36,654 nt of DNA from UBA4582 sp047630175 (GCA_047630175.1 JBLHVI010000034.1:1-36654); one strand, 5' to 3'. Positions 15,859 through 24,802 are shown, numbered from the stretch's first letter. Numbers and translations: made by a program. The notes: generated by a model not told the origin, from the letters alone.

Positions 15859-18335
15859 CAGCCAACCACAAAATTGATAAGTTTATTGGGCACGTATATC
15901 ACCTTGCGAATGGTTTTGCCGTCAATAAAACGGGCAACATTGTCGTCCCTCAAAGCAAATGCCTCGACCTGATCTTTAGGCGCATCCACATCAGTCTGAA
16001 ACTTGCTGCGTAATTTGCCGTTGACCTGTATTACCAATTCAATGCTGGTTTTCGTCAAGGCGGCATCATCGACCACCAACCAGCGCGCCTGATCGATAGA
16101 TTCATGCGCCAGCTTTTGCCATAACAGCTCAGAAATATGCGGCGTGATGGGCGACATAATCAACACTGCAGCGCGCAAGGCCTCATGCACCACAGCCCGC
16201 CCCTGCTTTGAGCCGTCATCAAAACGATTAACATCATTCATCAGCGCCATAACCGCTGCGATTACGGTATTAAAGGTCAGGCGTCGACCGTAGTCATCCC
16301 CGGCCTTGTTAATCGTCTCATGCACTACTCGCCGTAAATCTTTCTGGGCATCGGTCAACGCGCTTTTGTCCAGGGCTGACACGCCGCCGCCAGCCACATG
16401 TTCTTCAACGGTATGCCACAAACGTGTTCGTAACCACCGCGCTGCAGACTCAACGCCGCGCTCTGACCATTCAAATGATTGCTCAGGAGGGGCTGCAAAC
16501 ATCATCGCCATACGCACGGCGTCAGCACCGTGCTGATTCATCAAATGTTGAGGATCGCCAGCGTCACCTGCTGACTTCGACATCTTGGCTCCGTCTTTTA
16601 AGACCATACCAAGTGACAGCAATTTTTTGAACGGCTCGTTGCCATCAACCAGCCCCGCATCGCGCATGACTTTGTAAAAGAATCGTGCATACAGAAGGTG
16701 CAGAATCGCATGCTCCTCACCACCCACGTAGTGATCAACTTGGCCCCAGTATTTCGCGCGTTCATCAACCATTCCTTCCGTGCTTTGACTCGACGCAAAA
16801 CGAGCGTGATACCACGAAGACTCCATAAAGGTGTCAAACGTGTCGGTCTCTCGTTGCGCCGCGGCACCACATGTTGGACAGGTTGTCTCATACCACTCTG
16901 GCATCTTCTTCAGCGGCGAGCCAACACCCTCCAACACCACATCTGCGGGCAATTCGACGGGCAATTCGCTGTCGGGTACAGGTACTGGACCGCAGGCTTC
17001 GCAATTAATTATGGGGATAGGGCAGCCCCAGTAGCGTTGCCGTGATACACCCCAATCACGCAAGCGAAAATTTACCTGCCGCTCACCCAGTTGGCGAGCT
17101 ATCAAGGCATTCGCCACGGCTTCAAACGCCGGCCTAAATGCCAACTCATCGAACTCCCCGGAATTTATACACACACCCTGCTTTGAAACATAGGCTTGGG
17201 CTTCGATGTCACAAACCTCATCACTGCCGGCGGCCGGGGCGATAACCTGAACAATGGGCAACGCGTACTTGATCGCGAACTCCCAGTCACGCTGATCATG
17301 ACCGGGCACGGCCATCACGGCGCCAGAGCCATATTCCATTAAGACAAAATTCGCCACCCAGATGGGCACCTGCTCGCCGCTTAAAGGATGCGCGGCATAC
17401 AAGCCCGTCGCCATACCACGCTTCTCGAGTTTGGCCATATCCGCTTCAGCCATTTTGCCCTGTTGGCAGTCCAACAAAAACGCCTGCAATGTGGGATTAT
17501 CGATAGCAGCTGCTTGCGCCAGAGGATGCTGGGCCGCAACGGCTAAATAGGTAACACCCATCAAGGTATCTGGGCGCGTTGTGTAAACCGTCAGGGCAGT
17601 GCCACCGGCAGAATCTGCCGGCAAGGGGAAACTGACCTGCACGCCCTCGGAACGGCCGATCCAGTTACGCTGCATGGTCTTGATTTTGTCTGGCCAGCCA
17701 TCGAGGGTATCAAGATCATCGAGCAACTCTTGGGCGTAATCGGTGATCTTCAAAAACCACTGAGCCAGCTCGCGCCGCTCAACCAACGCACCAGAGCGCC
17801 AGCCACGACCATCAACCACTTGTTCGTTGGCAAGTACCGTCTGATCAACTGGGTCCCAGTTAACCATCGCTGCTTTCTTGTAAACCAGACCTCGCTGGAA
17901 CATCTGATTGAAGAACCACTGCTCCCATCGATAATACTCAGGATCGCACGTCGCCAACTCACGACTCCAGTCATAGGCAAACCCCAGTGCTTGCAGCTGC
18001 TGCTTCATGTACTCGATGTTTTCTCGCGTCCATTTCATCGGCGACTCATTGTGCTTAATCGCGGCATTTTCAGCGGGCAATCCGAAGGCGTCCCAGCCCA
18101 TGGGCTGCATGACATTTTTACCCTGTAACCGGGCAAATCGGCCAATGACATCACCCAGTGTATAGTTGCGCACGTGCCCCATATGAAGCTGACCGCTGGG
18201 ATAAGGGAACATGGACAGGCAGTAGAATTTTTCCTCGCCAGGCAACTCCCGAGCAGTATAAGTGCCCTCGTCTGCCCAGCGCTGTTGGACTTCGCGTTCT
18301 GCCTTCTGGGGGTTGTAGCCTGTGGTCTCTGTCAT
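15858..18335 (-). CDS. leuS: Leucyl-tRNA synthetase
   Basis: An 825-residue class I synthetase charging tRNA-Leu. The HIGH motif appears as HMGH at 51-54 after MFPYPSGQL. The editing domain shows TTRPDT at about 252-257 and the YGSGAVMAVPGHDQRD block at about 335-350. A zinc-binding module has CEAC (445-448) and CPTC (486-489). The KMSKS loop is at 584-588, here followed by Ala rather than the Lys common in relatives. The ATG at 18335 (MTETTGYNPQ) has AAGG upstream and matches the family N-terminus; the frame is open a further 28 codons to 18419, which is unlikely to be used. A structured leader lies just before the start. Confidence 0.97.
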   Translation of the reverse strand: MTETTGYNPQKAEREVQQRWADEGTYTARELPGEEKFYCLSMFPYPSGQLHMGHVRNYTLGDVIGRFARLQGKNVMQPMGWDAFGLPAENAAIKHNESPMKWTRENIEYMKQQLQALGFAYDWSRELATCDPEYYRWEQWFFNQMFQRGLVYKKAAMVNWDPVDQTVLANEQVVDGRGWRSGALVERRELAQWFLKITDYAQELLDDLDTLDGWPDKIKTMQRNWIGRSEGVQVSFPLPADSAGGTALTVYTTRPDTLMGVTYLAVAAQHPLAQAAAIDNPTLQAFLLDCQQGKMAEADMAKLEKRGMATGLYAAHPLSGEQVPIWVANFVLMEYGSGAVMAVPGHDQRDWEFAIKYALPIVQVIAPAAGSDEVCDIEAQAYVSKQGVCINSGEFDELAFRPAFEAVANALIARQLGERQVNFRLRDWGVSRQRYWGCPIPIINCEACGPVPVPDSELPVELPADVVLEGVGSPLKKMPEWYETTCPTCGAAAQRETDTFDTFMESSWYHARFASSQSTEGMVDERAKYWGQVDHYVGGEEHAILHLLYARFFYKVMRDAGLVDGNEPFKKLLSLGMVLKDGAKMSKSAGDAGDPQHLMNQHGADAVRMAMMFAAPPEQSFEWSERGVESAARWLRTRLWHTVEEHVAGGGVSALDKSALTDAQKDLRRVVHETINKAGDDYGRRLTFNTVIAAVMALMNDVNRFDDGSKQGRAVVHEALRAAVLIMSPITPHISELLWQKLAHESIDQARWLVVDDAALTKTSIELVIQVNGKLRSKFQTDVDAPKDQVEAFALRDDNVARFIDGKTIRKVIYVPNKLINFVVG

Positions 18336-18354
18336 CTTATCGCCTTGCATTACC

Positions 18355-18388
18355 GTGGTCTGCGTGGCATTCCACGCTCGCAAACCAC
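18355..18388 (-). other. Two-tier hairpin in the leuS leader
   Basis: GCGTGG (18362-18367) and CCACGC (18372-18377) form a perfect 6-bp stem with a 4-base loop. GTGGT (18355-18359) and ACCAC (18384-18388) can extend it across an asymmetric interior loop. On the minus strand it ends about 20 bases before the leuS ATG. There is no T-run, so it is not a typical terminator for lnt; it may be a leader structure affecting leuS expression. Confidence 0.35.
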
Positions 18389-18455
18389 CAATTCTACCTG
18401 AACACGCGCATGGATACATGAGGCATTACCCGTCGCTCGTATCAACAACGCTGAC

Positions 18456-20015
18456 CTAGCCTAACCGACGAGTCATCACACGCACGCTAACGCTAATCCA
18501 CATAAAGCCCATTAACATCGCCAACCCCAAAAGCCCCCAACGCGCATAGGGCGTGACACCTACCATGACCGGCACATCTGCACGCAGCACGCCCGTTTCA
18601 AATTGAGGCAACTGGCCAGTGATATGACCTTGCGCATCAATCACAGCCGTGAGGCCGTTGTTTGTTGCTCGCACCATATAACGACCATTTTCCAGGGCGC
18701 GCATTTGTGCCATCTGTAAGTGCTGCCAGGGGCCCAGAGACGCACCGAACCATGTGTCGTTGCTTATAGTGACCAACAGGTCAGGCGTTGCCACCGAGCG
18801 CCGCACAAGTTCAGGGTAAATGACCTCGTAACAGATCGACATAGCGATAAAATGCTCACCAACACGCAGTGGCAGCTGCTCCTCAGGTCCCGACACATTG
18901 CGCGACATGGGCAGATCAAAGAGCCTAATCAGACCACGCAACCACTGCTCTAACGGCACGTATTCTCCGAAGGGCACAAGACGTCGCTTGACGTAGCGGC
19001 CCTCGCCGGTGCCCACAACGAGTGCCGAATTAAGGAATCGGCCTTGTTCGTCACGATCAGGGATACCGAGCAGTAGCGCAGAGCCATTGGCTAGCGCTCG
19101 CTCGGCGATGGGGTCGAGGAACTCGTCGGCATATTCCCGGAAAACAGTCACCGACGCTTCAGGCCAGACCACTAAATCGCGCTGCCACTCCGACTCACTC
19201 AGATCGGTGTAGGTCTGCATGATAGGTTGCACCATCGCACGAGACCATTTTGTGTGCTGGTCAATGTTGCCCTGCACAGCACTAACGCGCAGCACATCAG
19301 GTCCGGGAACCACAAACGGCTGCTGCTGCAGAACCCAGCCGCCCAGCCACAGCAAGCAGACAGTTCCAATACTGACAACCCTGTCGCGCGCGATGGATGA
19401 TCCCGTTGGCCTTAACAGGCCGCTCAATAGGGCTGCTTGCCAAGCCACCAGAAAAGAGATGCCCAACACCCCAAGTACAGGTCCATACCCGGCCATTGGA
19501 TTGTCGAGAAAACCATAACCGCTAAACAACCAAGGAAAACCTGTCAAAAACCAAGTCAGCAGCCATTCCCGCGCCACCCAGACAGACGCAAAACCAAGGC
19601 TTAAGCCAAATGGTAAAGATCGAAAACACCGTAAATAGACATAGCCCTGAAGTAGGAAAAATAATGCCAGCGCAAGTACGAACAATGACACCAGCAATGC
19701 AGCCAACAGGATAGACGCGCCACCATGTTCGTGAATGCTAACAAAAACCCAAGAAACACCGACGCCATAGAAGCCGACACCATAAAGATAAAATAGGCAT
19801 AGCCCTGCGCGCAGAGGCACGTCACGTACTAACCACGACAACGCTGCCATCGAGATAATCGCGCTGGCCCACCAGTCTATCGGCGCCAGAGCCAATGGAA
19901 ACGCAGCACCCACCAACAGGGCGGTTAAACCGCGACGAACAAGCGCAGTCCTGCTCAGTGACTTAAGCGCAGGCTCAAGCTCAGTGAAGGGCTCAGGCGC
20001 TACGTTAAGTGTCAT
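18456..20015 (-). CDS. lnt: Apolipoprotein N-acyltransferase
   Basis: A 519-residue inner-membrane enzyme that adds the third acyl chain to the N-terminal Cys of lipoproteins, allowing export by Lol. Several hydrophobic helices cover the first 220 residues. They are followed by a periplasmic nitrilase-like domain with the catalytic triad in recognisable contexts: Glu in VWPEASVTVF, Lys in VKRRLVPFGEYVP and Cys in SICYEVIYPE. A final helix sits at the C-terminus. Length matches E. coli Lnt (512). The start overlaps the corC stop by 4 bases, the usual corC-lnt arrangement. Confidence 0.96.
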   Translation of the reverse strand: MTLNVAPEPFTELEPALKSLSRTALVRRGLTALLVGAAFPLALAPIDWWASAIISMAALSWLVRDVPLRAGLCLFYLYGVGFYGVGVSWVFVSIHEHGGASILLAALLVSLFVLALALFFLLQGYVYLRCFRSLPFGLSLGFASVWVAREWLLTWFLTGFPWLFSGYGFLDNPMAGYGPVLGVLGISFLVAWQAALLSGLLRPTGSSIARDRVVSIGTVCLLWLGGWVLQQQPFVVPGPDVLRVSAVQGNIDQHTKWSRAMVQPIMQTYTDLSESEWQRDLVVWPEASVTVFREYADEFLDPIAERALANGSALLLGIPDRDEQGRFLNSALVVGTGEGRYVKRRLVPFGEYVPLEQWLRGLIRLFDLPMSRNVSGPEEQLPLRVGEHFIAMSICYEVIYPELVRRSVATPDLLVTISNDTWFGASLGPWQHLQMAQMRALENGRYMVRATNNGLTAVIDAQGHITGQLPQFETGVLRADVPVMVGVTPYARWGLLGLAMLMGFMWISVSVRVMTRRLG

Positions 20016-20848
20016 TCTTCGGGAGGTTTGAGCTGCAGCAGTTTGATGCGACGATTATCTGCGTTGAGGACTTTAAACCGATAGCCATCGATGGAAACAG
20101 CCTCGTCTCGCTTCGGCAGGTGACCAAAGTACTGGGTAACGATGCCACCGATAGTGTCAAACTCGCCCTCGCTAAATGCCGAAGAAAAATAAGCATTAAA
20201 CTCATCGATCGGCGTAAGCGCCTTGATTGTAAAACTACCGTCGGTATGCCGTTTAATTAGGTCGTCGTCATTAAAGTCGAATTCGTCTTCGATATCGCCA
20301 ACGATCTGCTCTAACACATCTTCAATGGTGACGATGCCAGATACACCACCGTACTCATCATAAACCACCGCCAAGTGATTCCGAGTTGCCCTAAACTCCT
20401 GCAACAGCACATTTAAGCGTTTGCTCTCCGGGATCGCGGTGCAAGGTCGCAGGATATCGCGCAGATTAAATTTTTGCCGACGATCCGCCAGCGCCAAAGG
20501 TAGTAAATCCTTGGCCAGCAAAATGCCGATCACATCATCCGGACCCTCACCCAAAACGGGGAAGCGCGAGTGACCCGATTCAATAACCACCGGCAGCAAT
20601 TCTTCGAAACTCATATCCAGACCAACAACAGCAACTTGGGAGCGGGGAATCATGATTTCTCGTGCCTGCATATCAGACACGACAAGGGCGCCTTCGATAA
20701 TACTCAGCACCTCTGCATCGAGCAGATCACGCTGATGCGCCGAACGCAGCAGCACTATCAGCTCATCACGGGAGGATGGCTCGCCAGTGAACGCATTAGA
20801 CAGACGCTCCAGCCAGCTCTTGTCGTTACTCGATCCTTCCTCACTCAT
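20012..20848 (-). CDS. corC: CorC/YbeX family protein with paired CBS domains
   Basis: A 278-residue cytoplasmic protein linked to magnesium/cobalt homeostasis and, in E. coli (YbeX), to ribosome metabolism. Two CBS domains are visible: VSDMQAREIMIPRSQVAVV onward, and RPCTAIPESKRLNVLLQEF with YDEYGGVSGIVTIEDVLEQI. A C-terminal transporter-associated CorC_HlyC domain follows (DGSFTIKALTPIDEFN). The ATG at 20848 (MSEEGSSNDKSWLERLSNAF) fits the family and gives an 8-base overlap with ybeY (ATGAGTGA); an upstream in-frame start at 20896 would lengthen it by 16 residues. It belongs to the ybeZ-ybeY-corC-lnt operon. Confidence 0.94.
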   Translation of the reverse strand: MSEEGSSNDKSWLERLSNAFTGEPSSRDELIVLLRSAHQRDLLDAEVLSIIEGALVVSDMQAREIMIPRSQVAVVGLDMSFEELLPVVIESGHSRFPVLGEGPDDVIGILLAKDLLPLALADRRQKFNLRDILRPCTAIPESKRLNVLLQEFRATRNHLAVVYDEYGGVSGIVTIEDVLEQIVGDIEDEFDFNDDDLIKRHTDGSFTIKALTPIDEFNAYFSSAFSEGEFDTIGGIVTQYFGHLPKRDEAVSIDGYRFKVLNADNRRIKLLQLKPPEE

Positions 20849-21410
20849 GCGTGCTCTCTTGCTTGCTCTGCTGCTTGCCCCAGTGCTCACTAGCATAGGG
20901 GTTTTGATGGCCCAAACTGGCCATCAAATTGATTTCAATAGATTCCATCAGCGTTGCCTGATCTTCCTCAACATGATCGTGACCAAGCAGGTGCAATACG
21001 CCATGAATCACAAGATGAGTCAAATGCACGGCAACCGGCTTGCCCTGAGACTGCGCTTCAGCAACCAAAACATCAGGACAGATCACCAGATCACCCAGCA
21101 ATAGTCGTTGCTGTTCGGTGAGGCTTCGTGCTGGAAATGATAGTACGTTGGTCGGTTTGTCCTGCTGACGGTAATCACGATTAAGCTGCTGCACCGTCAG
21201 GCTATCCGTAAACAACATAGATATCTCGACACCGCCGGCAGGGACTGTCTCATCCGCCAAACAGGCGTCACCCTGAATCGCCAAAACCCGACCCGACCAG
21301 TCTGTTAAATCAGACAAGGACGGCCCCCAGCTAGGCTCTTCGACCTCCCAACGAACGTCAACATCACACGATATTGTCGGTCCTTGGTTCAGCCGCTCGC
21401 CGGTCACCAT
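20841..21410 (-). CDS. ybeY: Endoribonuclease / rRNA maturation factor YbeY
   Basis: A 189-residue metal-dependent single-strand RNase involved in 16S rRNA 3' processing and 70S quality control. The zinc motif HxxxHxxxxxH appears as HGVLHLLGHDH, preceded by the conserved NVLSFPA and LGDLVICPDVL. It is slightly longer than E. coli YbeY (155), with about 25 extra N-terminal residues and a polar Gln/Lys/Ser tail. The start ATG shares one base with the ybeZ stop (TGATG), and the end overlaps corC by 8 bases. Confidence 0.95.
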   Translation of the reverse strand: MVTGERLNQGPTISCDVDVRWEVEEPSWGPSLSDLTDWSGRVLAIQGDACLADETVPAGGVEISMLFTDSLTVQQLNRDYRQQDKPTNVLSFPARSLTEQQRLLLGDLVICPDVLVAEAQSQGKPVAVHLTHLVIHGVLHLLGHDHVEEDQATLMESIEINLMASLGHQNPYASEHWGKQQSKQESTHE

Positions 21411-22390
21411 CAGGACTTGCCGTCTGCTGCATCAAATTTTTCGTAGGCCTCAACGATACGTTGGACCAGTGGGTGCCGAACCACATCACGGGAGCTGAAA
21501 TGCGTGAACGACAAACCCTTCACCTCAGACAAAACATCCAGCACGTGACGCAAACCCGAGGTGGTGCGATGAGGTAAATCAACTTGGGTGATATCCCCCG
21601 TCACTACAACCGTGGATCCAAAACCTACCCGGGTTAGGAACATCTTCATCTGTTCAGTGGTCGTATTCTGGCCTTCATCGAGGATAATAAAGGACTCGTT
21701 CAAGGTGCGGCCGCGCATGTATGCTAGCGGTGCCACCTCGATAATATTTTTCTCAATAAGCTTCTCAACTCGCTCAAAGCCAATCATCTCGTACAACGCA
21801 TCGTAAAGCGGTCGCAGATAAGGATCGATCTTCTGGCTTAAGTCACCGGGCAGAAAACCCAGCTTTTCGCCCGCCTCGACCGCTGGCCGCACGAGCAGGA
21901 TGCGCCGCACCAACTCTTGATCCAGCGCCTCTACCGCACAGGCCACAGCAAGGTATGTTTTACCTGTTCCCGCCGGACCCACACCGAAATTAATATCGTG
22001 GGCTCGCAATGCCTGCACATAGGCAATTTGGCTCTGGCCACGGGGCTTTATCGTCTTTTTACGGGTAGTGATAATGAAGTCATTGCCGTCGGCTTCCTCA
22101 GCCAACAACGCGTCGACGCCCGAGTCTTGCAGATATAAATGTATCATTTCGGCCGTTAGATGGACGCCGTTATTAACGTCCACGTAAAGTTGCCGTAGCA
22201 ATTCACCGGCCGAGCGGACGATGGATTTCTCACCGATCAGGTGAAAATCATTCCCACGATTGTTTATAGTAATGCCAAGACGCTTTTCAATTTGACGCAG
22301 GTGCGCATCAAAAGGACCGCAGAGATTGGCTAACTGATGGCTGTCGTTCGGTTCTAGCTTGACCTGATAAGGCTCTGTATGAATATTCAA
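21410..22390 (-). CDS. ybeZ: PhoH-like ATPase YbeZ
   Basis: A 326-residue PhoH-family P-loop ATPase that partners with YbeY. Walker A GPAGTGKTYLA and Walker B SFIILDEGQNTT are intact; the N-terminal region (NLCGPFDAHLRQIEKRLG, INNRGNDF) is typical of YbeZ. The start is uncertain. The frame has no ATG near the N-terminus. The coordinate given uses a TTG at 22390, which lacks a ribosome binding site. An in-frame ATT at 22405-22403 has a perfect AGGAG 9 bases upstream and would add 5 residues. A stop codon lies 5 codons above that. First gene of the ybeZYX-lnt operon. Confidence 0.93.
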   Translation of the reverse strand: MNIHTEPYQVKLEPNDSHQLANLCGPFDAHLRQIEKRLGITINNRGNDFHLIGEKSIVRSAGELLRQLYVDVNNGVHLTAEMIHLYLQDSGVDALLAEEADGNDFIITTRKKTIKPRGQSQIAYVQALRAHDINFGVGPAGTGKTYLAVACAVEALDQELVRRILLVRPAVEAGEKLGFLPGDLSQKIDPYLRPLYDALYEMIGFERVEKLIEKNIIEVAPLAYMRGRTLNESFIILDEGQNTTTEQMKMFLTRVGFGSTVVVTGDITQVDLPHRTTSGLRHVLDVLSEVKGLSFTHFSSRDVVRHPLVQRIVEAYEKFDAADGKS

Positions 22391-22414
22391 ATTGGCGTTG
22401 GTAATAGACTTGGT

Positions 22415-22419
22415 CTCCT
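22415..22419 (-). promoter_or_regulatory. Strong Shine-Dalgarno before ybeZ pointing to an ATT start
   Basis: On the minus strand AGGAG is followed by 9 bases and then an in-frame ATT (22405-22403). The TTG at 22390 is 24 bases from it, too far for normal initiation. No ATG or GTG lies between. Confidence 0.45.
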
Positions 22420-22428
22420 AGAATATAC

Positions 22429-22444
22429 CCTCCTTGGCAGGAGG
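22429..22444 (-). other. Hairpin upstream of ybeZ
   Basis: CCTCCT (22429-22434) and AGGAGG (22439-22444) form a perfect 6-bp stem with loop TGGC. It lies in the 180-base gap after miaB, just upstream of the ybeZ Shine-Dalgarno, and its two arms are themselves SD-like and anti-SD-like. It could be a leader structure or a weak end signal for miaB; no T-run follows within 10 bases. Confidence 0.3.
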
Positions 22445-22570
22445 AAAAGGGAAGTTTCGATGCGCGACCCGCTATGCCCGCGCAGATCGACCGCCGCGAC
22501 ACTGGGCGCACCAATAATGAACACGCAGAGCCTAGCTGGCGACGTATTGTGCGTTCTTCGGGCGCCGCTG

Positions 22571-23893
22571 CTAGATTTCAACCGCACGCAAGGAGTTGGG
22601 GAGAGCCTCGGTGATTTCAACCATAAGCAACTGACCCGTTAAACCTTGATCGTCAGAGCGAAAATTGACTACCCGATTGTTCTCTGTACGCCCTTGCATC
22701 TGCCCAGGATCTTTTCGCGACTGACCGGTTACCAGTATTTGCTGATGACTGCCAACCATGCCTCGGCTGATTTGCATGGATTGCTGGTTGATACGATCCT
22801 GCAGCTGTTTGAGACGCGCTTTCTTGACCTCCATAGGCGTGTCATCGGGTAAATCTGCTGCTGGCGTACCGGGCCGGGCGCTGTAAATAAAGCTGAAGGA
22901 CTGATCAAAACCGATCTCCTCAATCAGCTTCATCGTCAACTGGAAATCAGCATCAGTCTCACCGGGGAACCCGATAATAAAATCGGATGACATGCTCAAG
23001 TCAGGACGCAGTTTCTTTAGCCGCCGGATCTTTGATTTGTATTCAAGTATGGTGTGGCCTCGCTTCATTTTAGCAAGAATCCGGTCAGAACCACTTTGTA
23101 CCGGCAAATGCAGGTGACTCACCAATTCTGGCACCTCTGCATAAACATCGATCAAACTTTCAGAAAACTCGACTGGGTGTGAGGTGGTATAGCGAATGCG
23201 ATCAATACCCTCGATTTCGGCGACGAGCACGATCAAATAGGCCAAGTCGGCCTGCGTGCCATCACCCATATCGCAGCGATAAGCATTGACGTTTTGACCC
23301 AGCAAATTGACCTCTCTGACACCTTTATCAGCCAATCCCATAATCTCTTGCAGGACATCTGCCAAGGGACGACTGACTTCCTCACCCCGCGTATAGGGCA
23401 CCACGCAGAAAGAACAATACTTGCTGCAGCCTTCCATGATGGAGACGAAGGCCGTAGGGCCATCCACTGACGCGTCAGGCAGTCGGTCGAATTTTTCAAT
23501 TTCGGGAAAGCTGATATCAATCACAGCCGAGCCTGAACGAGCGCGGCCATCCAAAAGTTCTGGTAACCGATGCAGCGTCTGGGGCCCAAAGATCATGTCG
23601 ACATAGGGCGCACGCTGACTGATAGCCTCACCCTCTTGACTGGCAACGCACCCACCAACACCAATCATCAAATCTGGGCGAGCCTGCTTCAGTTTGCGCC
23701 AGCGACCTAACTGGTGAAAGACCTTCTCTTGCGCCTTCTCACGAATAGAACAGGTATTGAGTAATAGAAGATCGGCCTCGGCCTCATTATTGGTCACTTC
23801 ATAACCATGAGTTTGCTTTAGCAAATCCAGCATTCTGGCTGAGTCATACTCGTTCATCTGACAACCGTGGGTCTTGATAAATACCTTGCTCAC
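22571..23893 (-). CDS. miaB: tRNA-2-methylthio-N6-isopentenyladenosine37 synthase MiaB
   Basis: A 440-residue radical-SAM methylthiotransferase that thiomethylates i6A37 of tRNAs reading UNN codons. The N-terminal cluster Cys residues are in KTHGCQMNEYDS, LLNTCSIREKAQ and GVGGCVASQEG. The radical-SAM motif is CSKYCSFCVVPYTRG. The C-terminal TRAM domain is at about 375-440. Length matches the family (474 in E. coli, slightly shorter here). The start is GTG (MSKVFIKTHG) with GGA about 8-9 bases upstream. It lies directly upstream of ybeZ on the same strand, as in other gammaproteobacteria. Confidence 0.97.
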   Translation of the reverse strand: MSKVFIKTHGCQMNEYDSARMLDLLKQTHGYEVTNNEAEADLLLLNTCSIREKAQEKVFHQLGRWRKLKQARPDLMIGVGGCVASQEGEAISQRAPYVDMIFGPQTLHRLPELLDGRARSGSAVIDISFPEIEKFDRLPDASVDGPTAFVSIMEGCSKYCSFCVVPYTRGEEVSRPLADVLQEIMGLADKGVREVNLLGQNVNAYRCDMGDGTQADLAYLIVLVAEIEGIDRIRYTTSHPVEFSESLIDVYAEVPELVSHLHLPVQSGSDRILAKMKRGHTILEYKSKIRRLKKLRPDLSMSSDFIIGFPGETDADFQLTMKLIEEIGFDQSFSFIYSARPGTPAADLPDDTPMEVKKARLKQLQDRINQQSMQISRGMVGSHQQILVTGQSRKDPGQMQGRTENNRVVNFRSDDQGLTGQLLMVEITEALPNSLRAVEI

Positions 23894-24255
23894 GAGATTT
23901 TTCCGGGCCCTGGCGCCAATAGCGCCTAAATATAAAGGATCGTCAGTATAGACACTCAGACCCGCAGAAAGAACCCGAATCTTGCTTTCCCGACACCCAC
24001 ATCAGACGCAATCTGCAGACGACTCGACATACTTATCGCAGACACTGCCTCTAAATTTGCTTTCCGTCGGACTGTATTTGCCGACTTTACCTGTCGACAG
24101 CAGACACATTGCGTCACACTTTTAGCCGCACAGACCTTGAATTCTGGATTGGGATGACCATTACTAGCCACATCCATCTTTCATGACCAGATCTCAGTTG
24201 ACATTAGGTCAACTTGGTCCAACACTGAACACATCTCACAGAGTAACCAGACCTG
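23894..24255. other. Divergent intergenic region between miaB and the DUF1820 gene
   Basis: A 362-base region between divergently read genes. A GGCGC/GCGCC hairpin lies close to miaB (about 23921-23935). On the DUF1820 side there is a TTGACA inside a palindrome (see separate entry). A minus-strand open stretch (23956-24177, 73 codons, Cys/Ser/Val-rich) has no recognisable family or good ribosome binding site and is not called as a gene. Confidence 0.4.
24197..24226 (+). promoter_or_regulatory. Candidate promoter with operator-like palindrome for DUF1820
   Basis: GTTGAC (24197-24202) and GTCAAC (24208-24213) form a perfect 6-bp inverted repeat around ATTAG. The left arm contains a consensus -35 (TTGACA, 24198-24203). 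Seventeen bases later AACACT matches only three of six -10 positions. A dyad over a -35 is a common repressor or activator site layout; no factor is identified. Confidence 0.35.
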
Positions 24256-24597
24256 ATGTCGAACGAACCCATCTTCAAGATTATTTTTTACAATCAGGGC
24301 GAAATCTTTCAAGTCTATGCCAAGCAGATCTATCAAAGCGATCTGTACGGTTTTATTGAGATTGAAGAGCTTGTTTTCGGTGAAAAATCGAAATTAGTTG
24401 TTGATCCCAGTGAAGAGAAGCTCAAGGCTGAATTTGAAGGTGTGTCGCGCAGCTACGTGCCCATGCATTCCATTGTGCGCATCGACGAGGTGGCCAAAGA
24501 AGGATCAGGAAAAATTAGCGAGGCAAAGACCGGCAATATTTCGCACTTCCCTGCTTCCGCCTTCAGTCCGAAGAATACCCCTAAAAAACCCGAGTAA
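24256..24597 (+). CDS. DUF1820 family protein
   Basis: A 113-residue protein matching the DUF1820 family, small cytoplasmic proteins widespread in Pseudomonas-like gammaproteobacteria. Recognisable blocks are PIFKIIFYNQGEIFQVYAKQ, LYGFIEIEELVFGEKS, VVDPSEEKLKAEFEGV and the strongly conserved SYVPMHSIVRIDEV. The C-terminal 30 residues are polar and probably disordered. No signal peptide or membrane segment. Function is unknown. It is read alone, divergently from miaB, and is followed by an 11-bp hairpin. Confidence 0.9.
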   Translation: MSNEPIFKIIFYNQGEIFQVYAKQIYQSDLYGFIEIEELVFGEKSKLVVDPSEEKLKAEFEGVSRSYVPMHSIVRIDEVAKEGSGKISEAKTGNISHFPASAFSPKNTPKKPE

Positions 24598-24720
24598 GCC
24601 ACCGAATCGTTGGCTGTCGTAGAATTTGCACCGCAGTTCCAGCATGGGCATAACATCTCCTGTTAACGCCAACACCCGTTAGACCTCGGCCAATGTTATG
24701 GTCATTACCAACTTCGACAT

Positions 24721-24748
24721 CAATAGCGCCAATAAACTGGCGCTATTG
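24721..24748 (+). terminator. Perfect 11-bp hairpin after the DUF1820 gene
   Basis: CAATAGCGCCA (24721-24731) and TGGCGCTATTG (24738-24748) are perfectly complementary around a 6-base loop ATAAAC. The hairpin lies 123 bases after the DUF1820 stop and about 55 before the next gene. There is no T-run on either strand, so it may be a factor-dependent or bidirectional signal, or a protein-binding dyad. Confidence 0.45.
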
Positions 24749-24802
24749 CATATATCAACTACGCTTTACTGACACGTACTTTTTAGCGACAAGGATAGTC
24801 CC

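Noticed and set aside
23956..24177. 73-codon open frame (-) upstream of miaB
   Set aside because: It fills a divergent promoter region, has low-quality composition and no recognisable homology.
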